Shown piece by piece: positions 44,601 through 52,601 of a stretch of DNA of 64,000 bases. The stretch is from Microcoleus vaginatus_C (GTDB lineage: Bacteria > Cyanobacteriota > Cyanobacteriia > Cyanobacteriales > Microcoleaceae): NCBI GenBank assembly GCA_040004035.1, contig JAMPLN010000010.1; one strand, given 5' to 3'. The notes below the pieces were generated by a model, which was not told the DNA's origin, did not search any database, and saw nothing but the letters and a program-made list of their open reading frames with translations. Made by a program: the position numbers and the translations under genes. Position 1 is the first letter of the stretch. Every line of letters starts with the position of its first letter.

Positions 44601-45335
44601 TTTATCTTCCTGATAAAACCAAATACTTGCTCGATCGACATTCAGGGTACGAGTTGCCATTTGCGTAATCTCTCTCAAAGCCTCGCCGATATTTCCCTCG
44701 TAAATACTAGAATTTTTTGCTAATTCTAGCAAGCCATTCTGTTGTTCTGTTAACCTAGTTTCTCGTTCGCGCAAAGCCGATTCAGCAGCTATTCTTTCTC
44801 TAATTTCTGCTTCTAAATAACCATTAATTTCTGTCAACTGTGCGGTGCGCTCTTGAACCTTAGTTTCTAAATCATCATAAGCGTGGCGCAACGCTAATTC
44901 AGCATCTTCACGCACCGCAATCTCAGTCTGCAACTTGCAATTTATGGCCTCTAATTCTTGGGGGGTTTTTAAAGACAAAAACTGGGGCAATAGTGTTACC
45001 ATGGAGGCGGCGGTGTAGCAGGAAACCAGTGCAGTAATTCCTTTTTCAATCCCCGACAGCCAATAAGCGGAATGCCACAGCGTCCAAATGTCTATCAAGT
45101 GACCGGTGCCGCAGAGAATAATAAATGCACCAAATAAAGCAAAGATTCCTAAAAAAGGAACATCGCGCCGCTTGAAGATAAAATAAATTAGCATCGCCGG
45201 AATTGAATAGTAGGCGATCGCGATTAAAAAGTCCCCAGTTACGTGCAGCCACACTAAAGGCGTTTGCCAAAGATAGCAATGACCGTGAGGCATATATTGA
45301 GTTGGGGAAAAGATATTTTTGAGTGCTTCCCACAT
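41655..45335 (-). CDS. Hybrid histidine kinase: ethylene-receptor-like and cyanobacteriochrome
   Basis: A 1226-residue protein. The N-terminal three-helix domain (about 15-120) matches the ethylene-binding domain: D35, Y42, P46, C75 and H79 fall at the spacing of D25, Y32, P36, C65 and H69 of plant ETR1, where Cys and His bind copper. Then coiled coils, a GAF (about 210-365), PAS/PAC (about 375-500), a cyanobacteriochrome-type GAF (about 505-670) with DPCF (C575, DXCF motif) and canonical C603-H604, HisKA with H707 (SMSHELRTPL), HATPase interrupted by a repeat-derived insert of about 68 residues, a receiver (D1062) and a short helical tail. The design resembles SynEtr1/UirS/PixA, with an extra receiver. 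Start ATG 45335, 86 nt after the gene below. Confidence 0.92.
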   Translation of the reverse strand: MWEALKNIFSPTQYMPHGHCYLWQTPLVWLHVTGDFLIAIAYYSIPAMLIYFIFKRRDVPFLGIFALFGAFIILCGTGHLIDIWTLWHSAYWLSGIEKGITALVSCYTAASMVTLLPQFLSLKTPQELEAINCKLQTEIAVREDAELALRHAYDDLETKVQERTAQLTEINGYLEAEIRERIAAESALRERETRLTEQQNGLLELAKNSSIYEGNIGEALREITQMATRTLNVDRASIWFYQEDKSALCCADIYELTPNQHCAGAELKVADYPSYFQALKTEQAIAAVDAKTDPRTREFSESYLKPLNISSMLDVPITHKGQIAGVICLEHQGTTRNWTLDEQSFASYVAQIAALAMEARDRKQAELNLRSVTERLQYLLATTPAVIFSCKLGGNYDVTFVSDNVVSMIGYEARELVDGSLDWHSLVHPEDREIVDTSYAQILEKESISYEYRERHKDGSYRWIYDEIKLVKNSAGIPVECVGYGVDVTARKQAEIALKQQVKRERLVNAIQERIRSSLNLEEVMTMAVEEVRQFLSTDRTIIYRFNPDWSGLVAVESVAADTMPILGIDINDPCFREGYISAYAEGHIRAIDNIYTAGLSDCHVNLLSQFEIKANLVVPILQGEKLWGLLIAHHCRSHRHWTSSEIESLKQISVQLAIALQQSTLFEQAKTEIAERKLAETALQKAVVAADTANRAKSEFLSSMSHELRTPLNAILGFSQVMVRDSSLNNQHQQHLEIINRAGEHLLSLINDILEMSKIEAGRSQLNESSFNLMRLLKTLEEMFRLKAKSKKLQLNLEVGDGVPHFVSGDEGKLRQILINLVGNAIKFTEMGSITLRVKKKVEESLGAENAEFSDTQTKLAYAGSEHSESLGVETAAIQKKPGWCTGFNQSERLGDCDCVDANDLRPEVLRLQFEIEDTGLGIAPEEMNKLFEPFEQTKTGQKSQQGTGLGLPISRKFVQMMGGDITVRSTPELGSNFAFDIQISLATPSEIKILKPQKKVIGLAPNQPEYRILVVDDRADNCLVIERLLSPLGILVREARDGEEAIAVWEDWQPHLIWMDMQMPVMDGYEATRKIKAHPLGKQTVIVALTASAFEEERQTILGAGCDDFMRKPFEAKILFAKMEELLGVRYIYEESVDAPLENESKISEVTSNQSVESQLAQMPIEWVEKISHAAHECCDDKIVKLIEEIPSDFAFAAEYLTTLVQDFLFDDIIDIAQSAVTAR
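42606..42808. repeat. Repeat-derived insert in the HATPase domain
   Basis: About 200 bp sit between the ITLRVKKK strand and the FEIEDTGLGI box of the hybrid kinase. On the plus strand it contains three related units (CCCCCAACCTTTCGG, CCCCTAAGCTTTCGG, CCCCCAAACTTTC) and TTTGTATAGCTGCGGTTTCA. That core is related to the repeat at 18153-18220. The frame stays open. Confidence 0.65.
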
Positions 45336-45421
45336 AATACTTGTTATTGGCAGATAATATGGATTTGACCATGCCTAAGTTAGGCAAAAAAATCAACCGA
45401 AAAGTCTAGCTGGATTCAGCA

Positions 45422-46990
45422 TTATTTATTAACGCCTAAACCCAGCTTGTTCATAACAGCTTGCTTTTGCCGCAGGTGGCGCTCGCTAAATTGCGATCGC
45501 AACGGAATTTCAATGATAAACTCCGTACCTCTCCCAACCTCGGAAGTGCAGCGCAAATAACCTTCATGGGCTTGAATAATCTGATAAGAAATCGCCAAAC
45601 CCAGCCCGGTACCAGCACCGATAGGTTTCGTGGTATAAAATGGATCGTAAATTTTAGCGATCGCATCATAATCTATGCCAGTGCCATTATCAGCAATGTG
45701 AATCTGCACCCACTTGCCATCAACTAAAAGCGTGCGGATGCGAATTTTTAGCAGTGGGCAATAGGTGTTTTGTAAGTTGTCAGAGAAATTATTTTCCCAA
45801 TAGCCGTTGGTCGAATATCCCTGCTCTACAATCTGCTCTAAAGCATCAATAGCATTAGAACAAATATTCATAAATACTTGGTTAAGCTGCCCCGCGTAGC
45901 ATTCTAATAGTGGCAAATCTCCATACTCTTTAATCACTTGAATCGGCGGACGGTTTGGTTGTTCTTTCAAGCGGTGCTGCAAAATCATTAAAGTGCTATC
46001 GAGACCTTCATGGATATTTACCTTTTTCATATCAGCTTCGTCTAACCGGGAGAAAGTCCGTAAAGATTTAACAATTTCCCTAATTCGCTCTGCTCCAATT
46101 TTTATGGAACCAAAAAGTTTTTGCAGGTCTTTTAAAACAAAATCGAGCTCGATGGTTTTAATTTTGTCTGCAATTTCCGGCGCAGGAGTGGGATAATAAA
46201 CTTGATAAGACTTAATCAATGCCACAAGGTCTTTAATGTATTCCTCAGCCGGAATCAGATTGCCATAAATGAAGTTGACAGGGTTATTTATTTCGTGGGC
46301 AACTCCAGCTACCATTTGCCCCAAAGACGACATTTTTTCAGTTTGCACGAGTTGAGCTTGAGCGCCTTTAAGTTGTTGGAGAGCGTTCTCTAACTGCTGA
46401 GTTTGTTCTAGCAGTTTAGCTTCCGAGTGCCGCAATGAATTTTCAGCCAAAGAGCGATCGCGATTTTCCTGTTGCAAAAGTTCATTAGCAACTTCTAAAG
46501 CGATCGTCCTCTCCATCACCCGTTTTTCCAATTCTAGCATTAATTCCGAGAGTGCTTCTTGAGCTTGTTTGCGCTCGCCAATCTCATTTTGTAAAGCCAA
46601 ATTTGCCACCGCTAATTGATCGGGACTGGGGATAGCCAAGATTTTTGGAATTAGTTCCACCAGCACTGCAGCTGTAGATAGCGAAATCAGCGCTGTAATC
46701 CCTTTAAGAAAACCAGAGAACCAATAATTAGGATGCCACAGCGTCCATATTTCCATAATATGGGTAATTCCGCAGCAGATAATAAAAGAGCCAAACAGCA
46801 TGAAAACCCAGTCAAAAGGCACGTCTTGCCGCTTTTTTACAATATAAATCAGCGTGATCGGTATCAAAAAATAAGCGACGGCTATCAAACCATCGGACAA
46901 AACGTGTAGCCCTACTAATCCAGGTTTCCACAAGTAGCAATGACCGTGAGGAATAAAATAATTTGAAAACATTTCATGAACCATTTGCAT
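45422..46990 (-). CDS. Histidine kinase with ethylene-receptor-like membrane domain
   Basis: A 522-residue protein (ATG 46990; a preceding TTG is unlikely). Residues about 18-125 form a three-helix domain with D33, Y40, P44, C73 and H77 at exactly the spacing of the ethylene- and copper-binding residues of ETR1. A coiled coil (QNEIGERKQAQEALSELMLE; LEQTQQLENALQQLKGAQAQ) leads to HisKA (H232 in GVAHEINNPVNF) and HATPase (N-box FMNICSNAIDAL, GAGTGLGLAISYQI). No light-sensing domain is seen. First gene of a probable operon with the hybrid kinase and the REC-cyclase. Confidence 0.92.
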   Translation of the reverse strand: MQMVHEMFSNYFIPHGHCYLWKPGLVGLHVLSDGLIAVAYFLIPITLIYIVKKRQDVPFDWVFMLFGSFIICCGITHIMEIWTLWHPNYWFSGFLKGITALISLSTAAVLVELIPKILAIPSPDQLAVANLALQNEIGERKQAQEALSELMLELEKRVMERTIALEVANELLQQENRDRSLAENSLRHSEAKLLEQTQQLENALQQLKGAQAQLVQTEKMSSLGQMVAGVAHEINNPVNFIYGNLIPAEEYIKDLVALIKSYQVYYPTPAPEIADKIKTIELDFVLKDLQKLFGSIKIGAERIREIVKSLRTFSRLDEADMKKVNIHEGLDSTLMILQHRLKEQPNRPPIQVIKEYGDLPLLECYAGQLNQVFMNICSNAIDALEQIVEQGYSTNGYWENNFSDNLQNTYCPLLKIRIRTLLVDGKWVQIHIADNGTGIDYDAIAKIYDPFYTTKPIGAGTGLGLAISYQIIQAHEGYLRCTSEVGRGTEFIIEIPLRSQFSERHLRQKQAVMNKLGLGVNK

Positions 46991-47030
46991 CAAATTAACT
47001 CGGTTATTTGCTAATCTTTTTTAAAGCTGG

Positions 47031-47285
47031 TTACAGGAGAGTTTTAAAAACTACTGCCACAAAAATAAGAATTAGAGTTTCGGACTTAACACTTGCGATG
47101 AGTAGATGCAGCAAGATGAAACTACTGTTAATTAAATTAACATCAATCGACTCAGCTTTAGCAAAGTCAACTGTCACATTTTTAATTCTGCCTTCACTAT
47201 CAACTGTGACACCGACATGACATTTTCGCCAACCATCAAGAAAAACTGAGCGCAAATCCTTTCCAGTAGGAGCGCCAGCGCCCAT
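47031..47285 (-). CDS. Possible small ORF or gene fragment
   Basis: An 84-residue frame from ATG 47285. The first half reads like coding sequence (SVFLDGWRKCHVGVTVDSEG followed by RIKNVTVDFAKAESIDV). The second half turns into a hydrophobic stretch (ETLILIFVAVVFKTLL). No family recognised and no ribosome site; possibly a fragment of a larger gene. Directly upstream of the ethylene-receptor-like kinase start, on the same strand. Confidence 0.35.
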   Translation of the reverse strand: MGAGAPTGKDLRSVFLDGWRKCHVGVTVDSEGRIKNVTVDFAKAESIDVNLINSSFILLHLLIASVKSETLILIFVAVVFKTLL

Positions 47286-47638
47286 TTAAATTGGGTTATA
47301 GCACTCAGTGATCGGTCACGCAACTGGGTAATCACCAGATTTAACGGATTTCACGGATTTAACTTAATGAAGAGAACCCTTCTCAAAAACCTGTAGAGGT
47401 GGGTTTACTCTTGTACCCTTGAAGAGTGCAGACAGGCTAAATGCACCCGCCCCCACCCCGCGAGGGAATTCTTTATTGATAGTGATACTTTCGGGGGAGA
47501 ATTAACCGATGTGACCAATTACCCCCTGAGAAATGTCGCGACAATAGCGTGTGGCAATCCAATAGGCGATCGCTCTGAGCTTTACACTCAATCATAAGTG
47601 ATAATATCAACGATACACTTATATGGTTATTGCCAGTT
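47286..47638. other. Intergenic region upstream of the ATPase cluster
   Basis: No gene is seen. A short direct repeat (GATTTAACGGATTTCACGGA, then TTTAAC) lies at about 47338-47361, and a GC-rich block with a short inverted repeat at about 47398-47460. The promoter for the cluster should lie here but no site is clear. Confidence 0.4.
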
Positions 47639-48961
47639 ATGACGATAGATGAGGTACTACAGCTAACTCGTGTGCGATTACAAAAAGATTTATATCCCGT
47701 ACAAGAAATCATACTCCGCCAAGTTTGGGAAGGAAAGACTTATACAAGTATCGCATCGGCCTCTCATTACGGAGAGCATTACCTGAGAAACATCGCCTCA
47801 TCCTTGTGGCAATCTCTCTCTCAAATCTTGCAGACATCTATTAGCAAATCAAATTTTCGCTCTTGTGTAGAATCACGTTCCCTGACCGCAGAGGAACGAG
47901 AATTAATTGAAGAATTCACCCGCAGCAAATGCCTAGCAACACCTTTAGAATTTCCCGGCTCTCCCGTGCCCCTGGATTCGCCATTTTATATCCCTCACCC
48001 GCTAATTGAAGAACTCGCCTATCGAGAGATTACTAAACCCGGAAGTGTGCTGCGGATTAAAGCTCCCAGGAAGATGGGAAAAAGTTCCCTTCTGCTACGC
48101 ATTTTAGAGCGCGCGACTTCTCTTGACTATCGCACTGTAAGTTTAGATTTTCAGCAAGCCGAGGAAGCTGTTTTAGACAACCTCGATAAATTTTTACGCT
48201 GGTTTTGTGCCAACATCAGCCGTAACCTAGAATTACCACCTCTATTAGATGATTATTGGGATGAAGACATGGGTAGCAAAGTAAGCTGCACCATCTATTT
48301 GCAACAATATTTATTAGCAGAAATAAATACTCCTCTTGTGTTAGCTTTAAATGAAGTAAATATAATTTTTGAGTATCCAAAAATTGCCCGAGAATTTTTG
48401 CCGCTCCTGCGAAGCTGGCATGAAGAAGCAAAGCGGATTGAAACCTTGGGAAAACTGCGGTTAATTGTTCTTCACTCCACAGAAATTTATATTCCTTTAA
48501 AGCTAACTGAATCGCCTTTTAATGTCGGTTTACCGCTGCAATTGCCCTATTTTACAGAAGAGCAGATACTTGCTTTAGCCCAGCGTCACGGACTGGATTG
48601 GACAGAGGGTTCCGATGCCGATCGACTGATGGCAATGGTTGGGGGACATCCTTATCTGGTGCGGCTAGCTCTTTACCACCTCTGTCAAAACAGTGTAACG
48701 CTAGATCAGCTACTACAACAAGCTCCGACAATAGCGGGAATTTATAAAGATTACTTGCGGAGTTTTTGGGCAACCTTGCAAGAGTATCCCGAACTTGCGG
48801 TTGCACTTAAACAAGTGGTAAAATCGGAACACGGAGTGGAATTAGAGCCGATAGTAGCTTCTAAATTAGTTAGTATGGGGCTGATTCATATCGATAATAA
48901 CCGCTGTACGCTGAGCTGTGAGTTGTATCGCCTATATTTTGCTTCGCACAACTTTATTTAG
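47639..48961 (+). CDS. HTH (vMAP-type) plus AAA-like ATPase
   Basis: A 440-residue protein (ATG 47639). The N-terminal 75 residues (LYPVQEIILRQVWEGKTYTS; YGEHYLRNIASSLWQSLSQI) match the HTH domain found at the start of vWA-MoxR-associated (vMAP) cyanobacterial proteins. The AAA-like domain (about 115-420) has a P-loop-like APRKMGKSSLLLRIL, a Walker B-like region at LVLALNEVNIIF (with Asn in place of the first acidic residue), and VGGHPYLVRLALYHL near the C-terminus. It ends without WD40 repeats. It lies just upstream of four related AAA-WD40 genes and shares the ATPase family with them. Confidence 0.85.
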   Translation: MTIDEVLQLTRVRLQKDLYPVQEIILRQVWEGKTYTSIASASHYGEHYLRNIASSLWQSLSQILQTSISKSNFRSCVESRSLTAEERELIEEFTRSKCLATPLEFPGSPVPLDSPFYIPHPLIEELAYREITKPGSVLRIKAPRKMGKSSLLLRILERATSLDYRTVSLDFQQAEEAVLDNLDKFLRWFCANISRNLELPPLLDDYWDEDMGSKVSCTIYLQQYLLAEINTPLVLALNEVNIIFEYPKIAREFLPLLRSWHEEAKRIETLGKLRLIVLHSTEIYIPLKLTESPFNVGLPLQLPYFTEEQILALAQRHGLDWTEGSDADRLMAMVGGHPYLVRLALYHLCQNSVTLDQLLQQAPTIAGIYKDYLRSFWATLQEYPELAVALKQVVKSEHGVELEPIVASKLVSMGLIHIDNNRCTLSCELYRLYFASHNFI

Positions 48962-49076
48962 ATCGAGGTTTGAGAGTTTATTTGCGTAAATTATTTTAGA
49001 AGGAAGCGATCGCACCACATCCTCACCTCTCAATAAACTCACTCAATACTTACATTTAAATTAATCCATAAACGGC

Positions 49077-52000
49077 ATGATCAAGGTTACATACCAAATT
49101 GGTGGCAGTCTCACAACTGATGCGCCTACCTATGTCGAACGACAAGCAGATATCCAACTTTATCAAGCGTTAAAAAGAGGCGACTTTTGCTACATTCTCA
49201 ATTCGCGACAAATGGGCAAGTCTTCCCTTCTCGTTCGCACCCTGCACCGACTGCAAGCAGAAGGATTTCAATGCAGTACCATTGACATGACCCGCATCGG
49301 CAGCGAAAACATTACTCCTTTACAATGGTACAAAGGAATCGTTGGGGATGTGTGGCGCAGCTTTAATTTATTAGGAAAAGTTAATTTAAAAACTTGGTGG
49401 AAAGAACAAGAAGAAGTTTCTCTCCTGCAAAGATTGAGTCAGTTTATTGAAGAGATTTTATTGACCCGATTTGCGGAGGAGCGAATTATTATATTTGTCG
49501 ATGAGATTGATAGTATTTTAAGTTTAGATTTTCCCGTCGATGACTTTTTCGCCTTGATTCGTTATTGTTACAACCAACGAGCCATTAATCCCGCCTACAA
49601 TCGGATTACCTTCGCGATTTTTGGAGTAGCTGCACCCAGCGATTTAATCGCTGATAAAAATCGGACACCTTTTAATATCGGACGAGCGATAGATTTGCCA
49701 GGAATTAATTTAGCGGAAGCGCAACCATTAGCGAAAGGATTAGAAAATGTAATAAATAATCCGCAAGCAGTTATCGCAGTTATCAAAGAAATATTAGCTT
49801 GGACGGGTGGACAACCATTTCTGACCCAAAAACTATGTGTATTGGTGGTAAGAACTGCTCAAGAATCTCACAGCAGCAATTTAACAATACCACCGGTAAC
49901 CGAAGGATTTTTTGTGGAATCGGTAGTAAAAAGGCATATTATCCACAACTGGGAATCGCAAGATGAGCCGGAGCATTTAAAGACGATCCGCGATCGCATT
50001 TTACGCAATTCTCAACGCGCCGGAAGATTACTCGGCATTTATCAGCAAATCTTACAAGGCGTAGCAGTAGTAAACGATGATAGCAGCGAACAAATCGAAT
50101 TATTGCTATCGGGTTTATTAGTCAAACACGAAGGTTACTTGCAGGTAAAAAATCGAATTTATCGAGAAGTATTTAATCTTAAATGGGTAGAGAAACAATT
50201 AGGGCAACTGCGCCCTTACTCCCAAACCTTCGATGCTTGGATTGCTTCCAGACAAGAGGATGAGTCGCGGCTGTTACGCGGGCAAGCGCTGAAAGATGCT
50301 CAAATGTGGGCGCAGGGAAAAAGCTTGAGCGATCTAGACTATCAATTTTTAGCAGCCAGTCAAGAATTTGACAGAAAAGAAGTAGAAATCCGCTTGGAAG
50401 CAGAACGGGCTAAGGAAGTGGAAGCGCGATTGGAGCAAGAAAAACAAGCAATTCGACTGCAACAAATGTTCTTAGGTGCAGTCGTCACTGCCTTGCTCCA
50501 ATCGCGACTCAATGAAATTAAAGCGATCGCTAAAACCTCTGATGCCCTATTTTCCTCAAATCAGCGCTTAGATGCCCTCGTACAGGCGATCGAAGCCAAG
50601 CGCCGCCTGCAAGCTTGGGGTGGAGTCGCTCCAGAAACCGAGACTCAAGTTGAATCCGCCTTACGGCAAGCCGTGTATGGGGCAACCGAGTGCAATCGCT
50701 TGTCAGGACATCAAGCTGAAGTTTGGAAAGTAGCTATTAGCCCGGATAGTAACTTGATTGCCTCTGCTAGTCATGACGGGGCGATTAAACTTTGGCGACG
50801 AGACGGTACTCTGCTGAAAACACTGGAAGCTTATCGTGGCCCCATTTGGGGACTGACGTTTAGCCCCGACGGTCAAAAATTAGCCTGTGGCGGTGAAGAT
50901 GGCACCATCAAGCTTTGGGGATGCAACGAGACAGGCGAGTTTGCCACCGAGCCTTATCAAAATTGGAAAGCACACACAGGTACGGTTCAGGTACTAGGAT
51001 TCAGCCCAGACGGTCGCATTCTCGTATCGGGAAGCGATGATGTTACCGTCAAGCTCTGGCTGCAAGATAGCACGGGTGAGTTTCTCGATCGACCTTACCG
51101 GACGCTGCAAGGACATGAAGCTTTTGTCGGGTGCATTGGCTTTAACCCTAACGGTGAAATGTTTGCTTCGAGTGCAGAGCGCTCTATAAAACTGTGGCAG
51201 CGAGATGGCACGTTGATTAATAGCTGGCAGGCGCATGATGCTGGCATTTCTCAATTTGTCTTTACTCCAGACGGTCAAACGCTAATTACTGCCAGTCAAG
51301 ACAAAACCATCAGATTCTGGAACGTTCACGACCTGACTCAGCCCGCACCTCAACCCTACAAAATTCTCCAAGCGCACAGTGCCGGAATTGGCAGTTTGAC
51401 CGTTAGTGTGGATGGGAGCGCGATCGCTTCCGGCGGTTTGGATAAAACGATTAAACTTTGGGATATTAACGGGACTCAACTGACAACACTTCAGGGTGCT
51501 GATGGTGGAGTTTGGAGCTTGGCATTGAGTTCCGATAATACTTACCTCGTATCGGGAACGACAGAAAAAATTGTCCGGGTATGGAAACTTAATAGCCCGA
51601 TCCAGAAGCAAATGGCTGCCCATAGTTCCGCTATTTGGGATGTGGCGATTAGCCCGGATAATTCCGCGATCGCTACTGCCAGTTTAGATTACACGGCGAA
51701 ACTCTGGAGTCGGGATGGCAAGTTACTTACAGTTCTCGTCGGACATGAAGCTTCTTTATTTGGCATTGCATTTAGCCCCGACAGTCAAACAATTGCCACA
51801 GCCAGTAACGACACGACTGTTAAACTCTGGAGTCGGGATGGCACATTACTCCAGACTTTACGCGGACATAGCGCTCTCGTTTGGTATGTTGCCTTCAGTC
51901 CGGACGGCGAAACAATTGCTTCGGTCAGCGCAGACAATACGATTAAACTTTGGCATCGGGATGGGACATTACGCCAGACCCTAACTAGCTATGGCTCAAC

Positions 52001-52574
52001 GGCGCGACGAGTGGCTTTTAGCCCTGACGGTCAATTATTAATCGCTGCGGGCAGTGAAAATTCAGTTGAAATGTGGCATCGCGACGGAACTTTACTAACT
52101 TCCCTAACTGGGCATAGCTCTGTTGTTTGTAAGGTGAATTTTAGCCCTGACGGTCAAACGATCGTCTGTGGATGTGCGGACGGAACTGTAAAACTCTGGC
52201 GGCGCGACGGTACGCTGTTGCAAACCATTAATGCTCACGGTGGAGCGGTTTGCGGTCTAACCTATACTCCGGACGGCAGTACGCTCGTCACGGGAGGCGC
52301 GGATAAAATGGTCAAGCTTTGGCATCAAGATGGCACGTTAATCGAAACCGCGATCGGTCACAGTGGAGCGGTGCGAGCAACTGCCGTTAGCCCTGATGGT
52401 CATTTTATTGCTTCAGGGGGTGAAGATAATACTTTAATTTTGTGGAATCTAGAGCAAATTCTCAAGCTCGATTTACTGGAGTATGGTTGCGACTGGGTGC
52501 GAGATTATCTGCGAACAAATGCTGATGTGAGGGAGGAGGATAGACATCTGTGCGATGCAGTGGGCGATCGCTAA
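49077..52574 (+). CDS. AAA-like ATPase with 14 WD40 repeats, copy 1 of 4
   Basis: A 1165-residue protein. N-terminal YQIGGSLTTDAPTYVERQAD, Walker A NSRQMGKSS (42-50), Walker B IIIFVDEID (D142/E143), a conserved helical part (about 200-440), then a linker and 14 WD40 units from about residue 540 to 1115, enough for two seven-bladed propellers. C-terminal YGCDWVRDYLRTN motif (GC..VRDYL.TN). Compared with copies 2-4 the hydrophobic linker is shortened by about 14 residues (MFLGAVVTALLQ remains), so no membrane helix is expected. It also carries a 9-nt duplication (GCAGTTATC twice), giving QAVIAVIKEIL. The family (AAA_35-like, STAND relatives) is of unknown function. Confidence 0.93.
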   Translation: MIKVTYQIGGSLTTDAPTYVERQADIQLYQALKRGDFCYILNSRQMGKSSLLVRTLHRLQAEGFQCSTIDMTRIGSENITPLQWYKGIVGDVWRSFNLLGKVNLKTWWKEQEEVSLLQRLSQFIEEILLTRFAEERIIIFVDEIDSILSLDFPVDDFFALIRYCYNQRAINPAYNRITFAIFGVAAPSDLIADKNRTPFNIGRAIDLPGINLAEAQPLAKGLENVINNPQAVIAVIKEILAWTGGQPFLTQKLCVLVVRTAQESHSSNLTIPPVTEGFFVESVVKRHIIHNWESQDEPEHLKTIRDRILRNSQRAGRLLGIYQQILQGVAVVNDDSSEQIELLLSGLLVKHEGYLQVKNRIYREVFNLKWVEKQLGQLRPYSQTFDAWIASRQEDESRLLRGQALKDAQMWAQGKSLSDLDYQFLAASQEFDRKEVEIRLEAERAKEVEARLEQEKQAIRLQQMFLGAVVTALLQSRLNEIKAIAKTSDALFSSNQRLDALVQAIEAKRRLQAWGGVAPETETQVESALRQAVYGATECNRLSGHQAEVWKVAISPDSNLIASASHDGAIKLWRRDGTLLKTLEAYRGPIWGLTFSPDGQKLACGGEDGTIKLWGCNETGEFATEPYQNWKAHTGTVQVLGFSPDGRILVSGSDDVTVKLWLQDSTGEFLDRPYRTLQGHEAFVGCIGFNPNGEMFASSAERSIKLWQRDGTLINSWQAHDAGISQFVFTPDGQTLITASQDKTIRFWNVHDLTQPAPQPYKILQAHSAGIGSLTVSVDGSAIASGGLDKTIKLWDINGTQLTTLQGADGGVWSLALSSDNTYLVSGTTEKIVRVWKLNSPIQKQMAAHSSAIWDVAISPDNSAIATASLDYTAKLWSRDGKLLTVLVGHEASLFGIAFSPDSQTIATASNDTTVKLWSRDGTLLQTLRGHSALVWYVAFSPDGETIASVSADNTIKLWHRDGTLRQTLTSYGSTARRVAFSPDGQLLIAAGSENSVEMWHRDGTLLTSLTGHSSVVCKVNFSPDGQTIVCGCADGTVKLWRRDGTLLQTINAHGGAVCGLTYTPDGSTLVTGGADKMVKLWHQDGTLIETAIGHSGAVRATAVSPDGHFIASGGEDNTLILWNLEQILKLDLLEYGCDWVRDYLRTNADVREEDRHLCDAVGDR

Positions 52575-52601
52575 ATTATCCGAAACAATTAACTATCAAT
52601 T

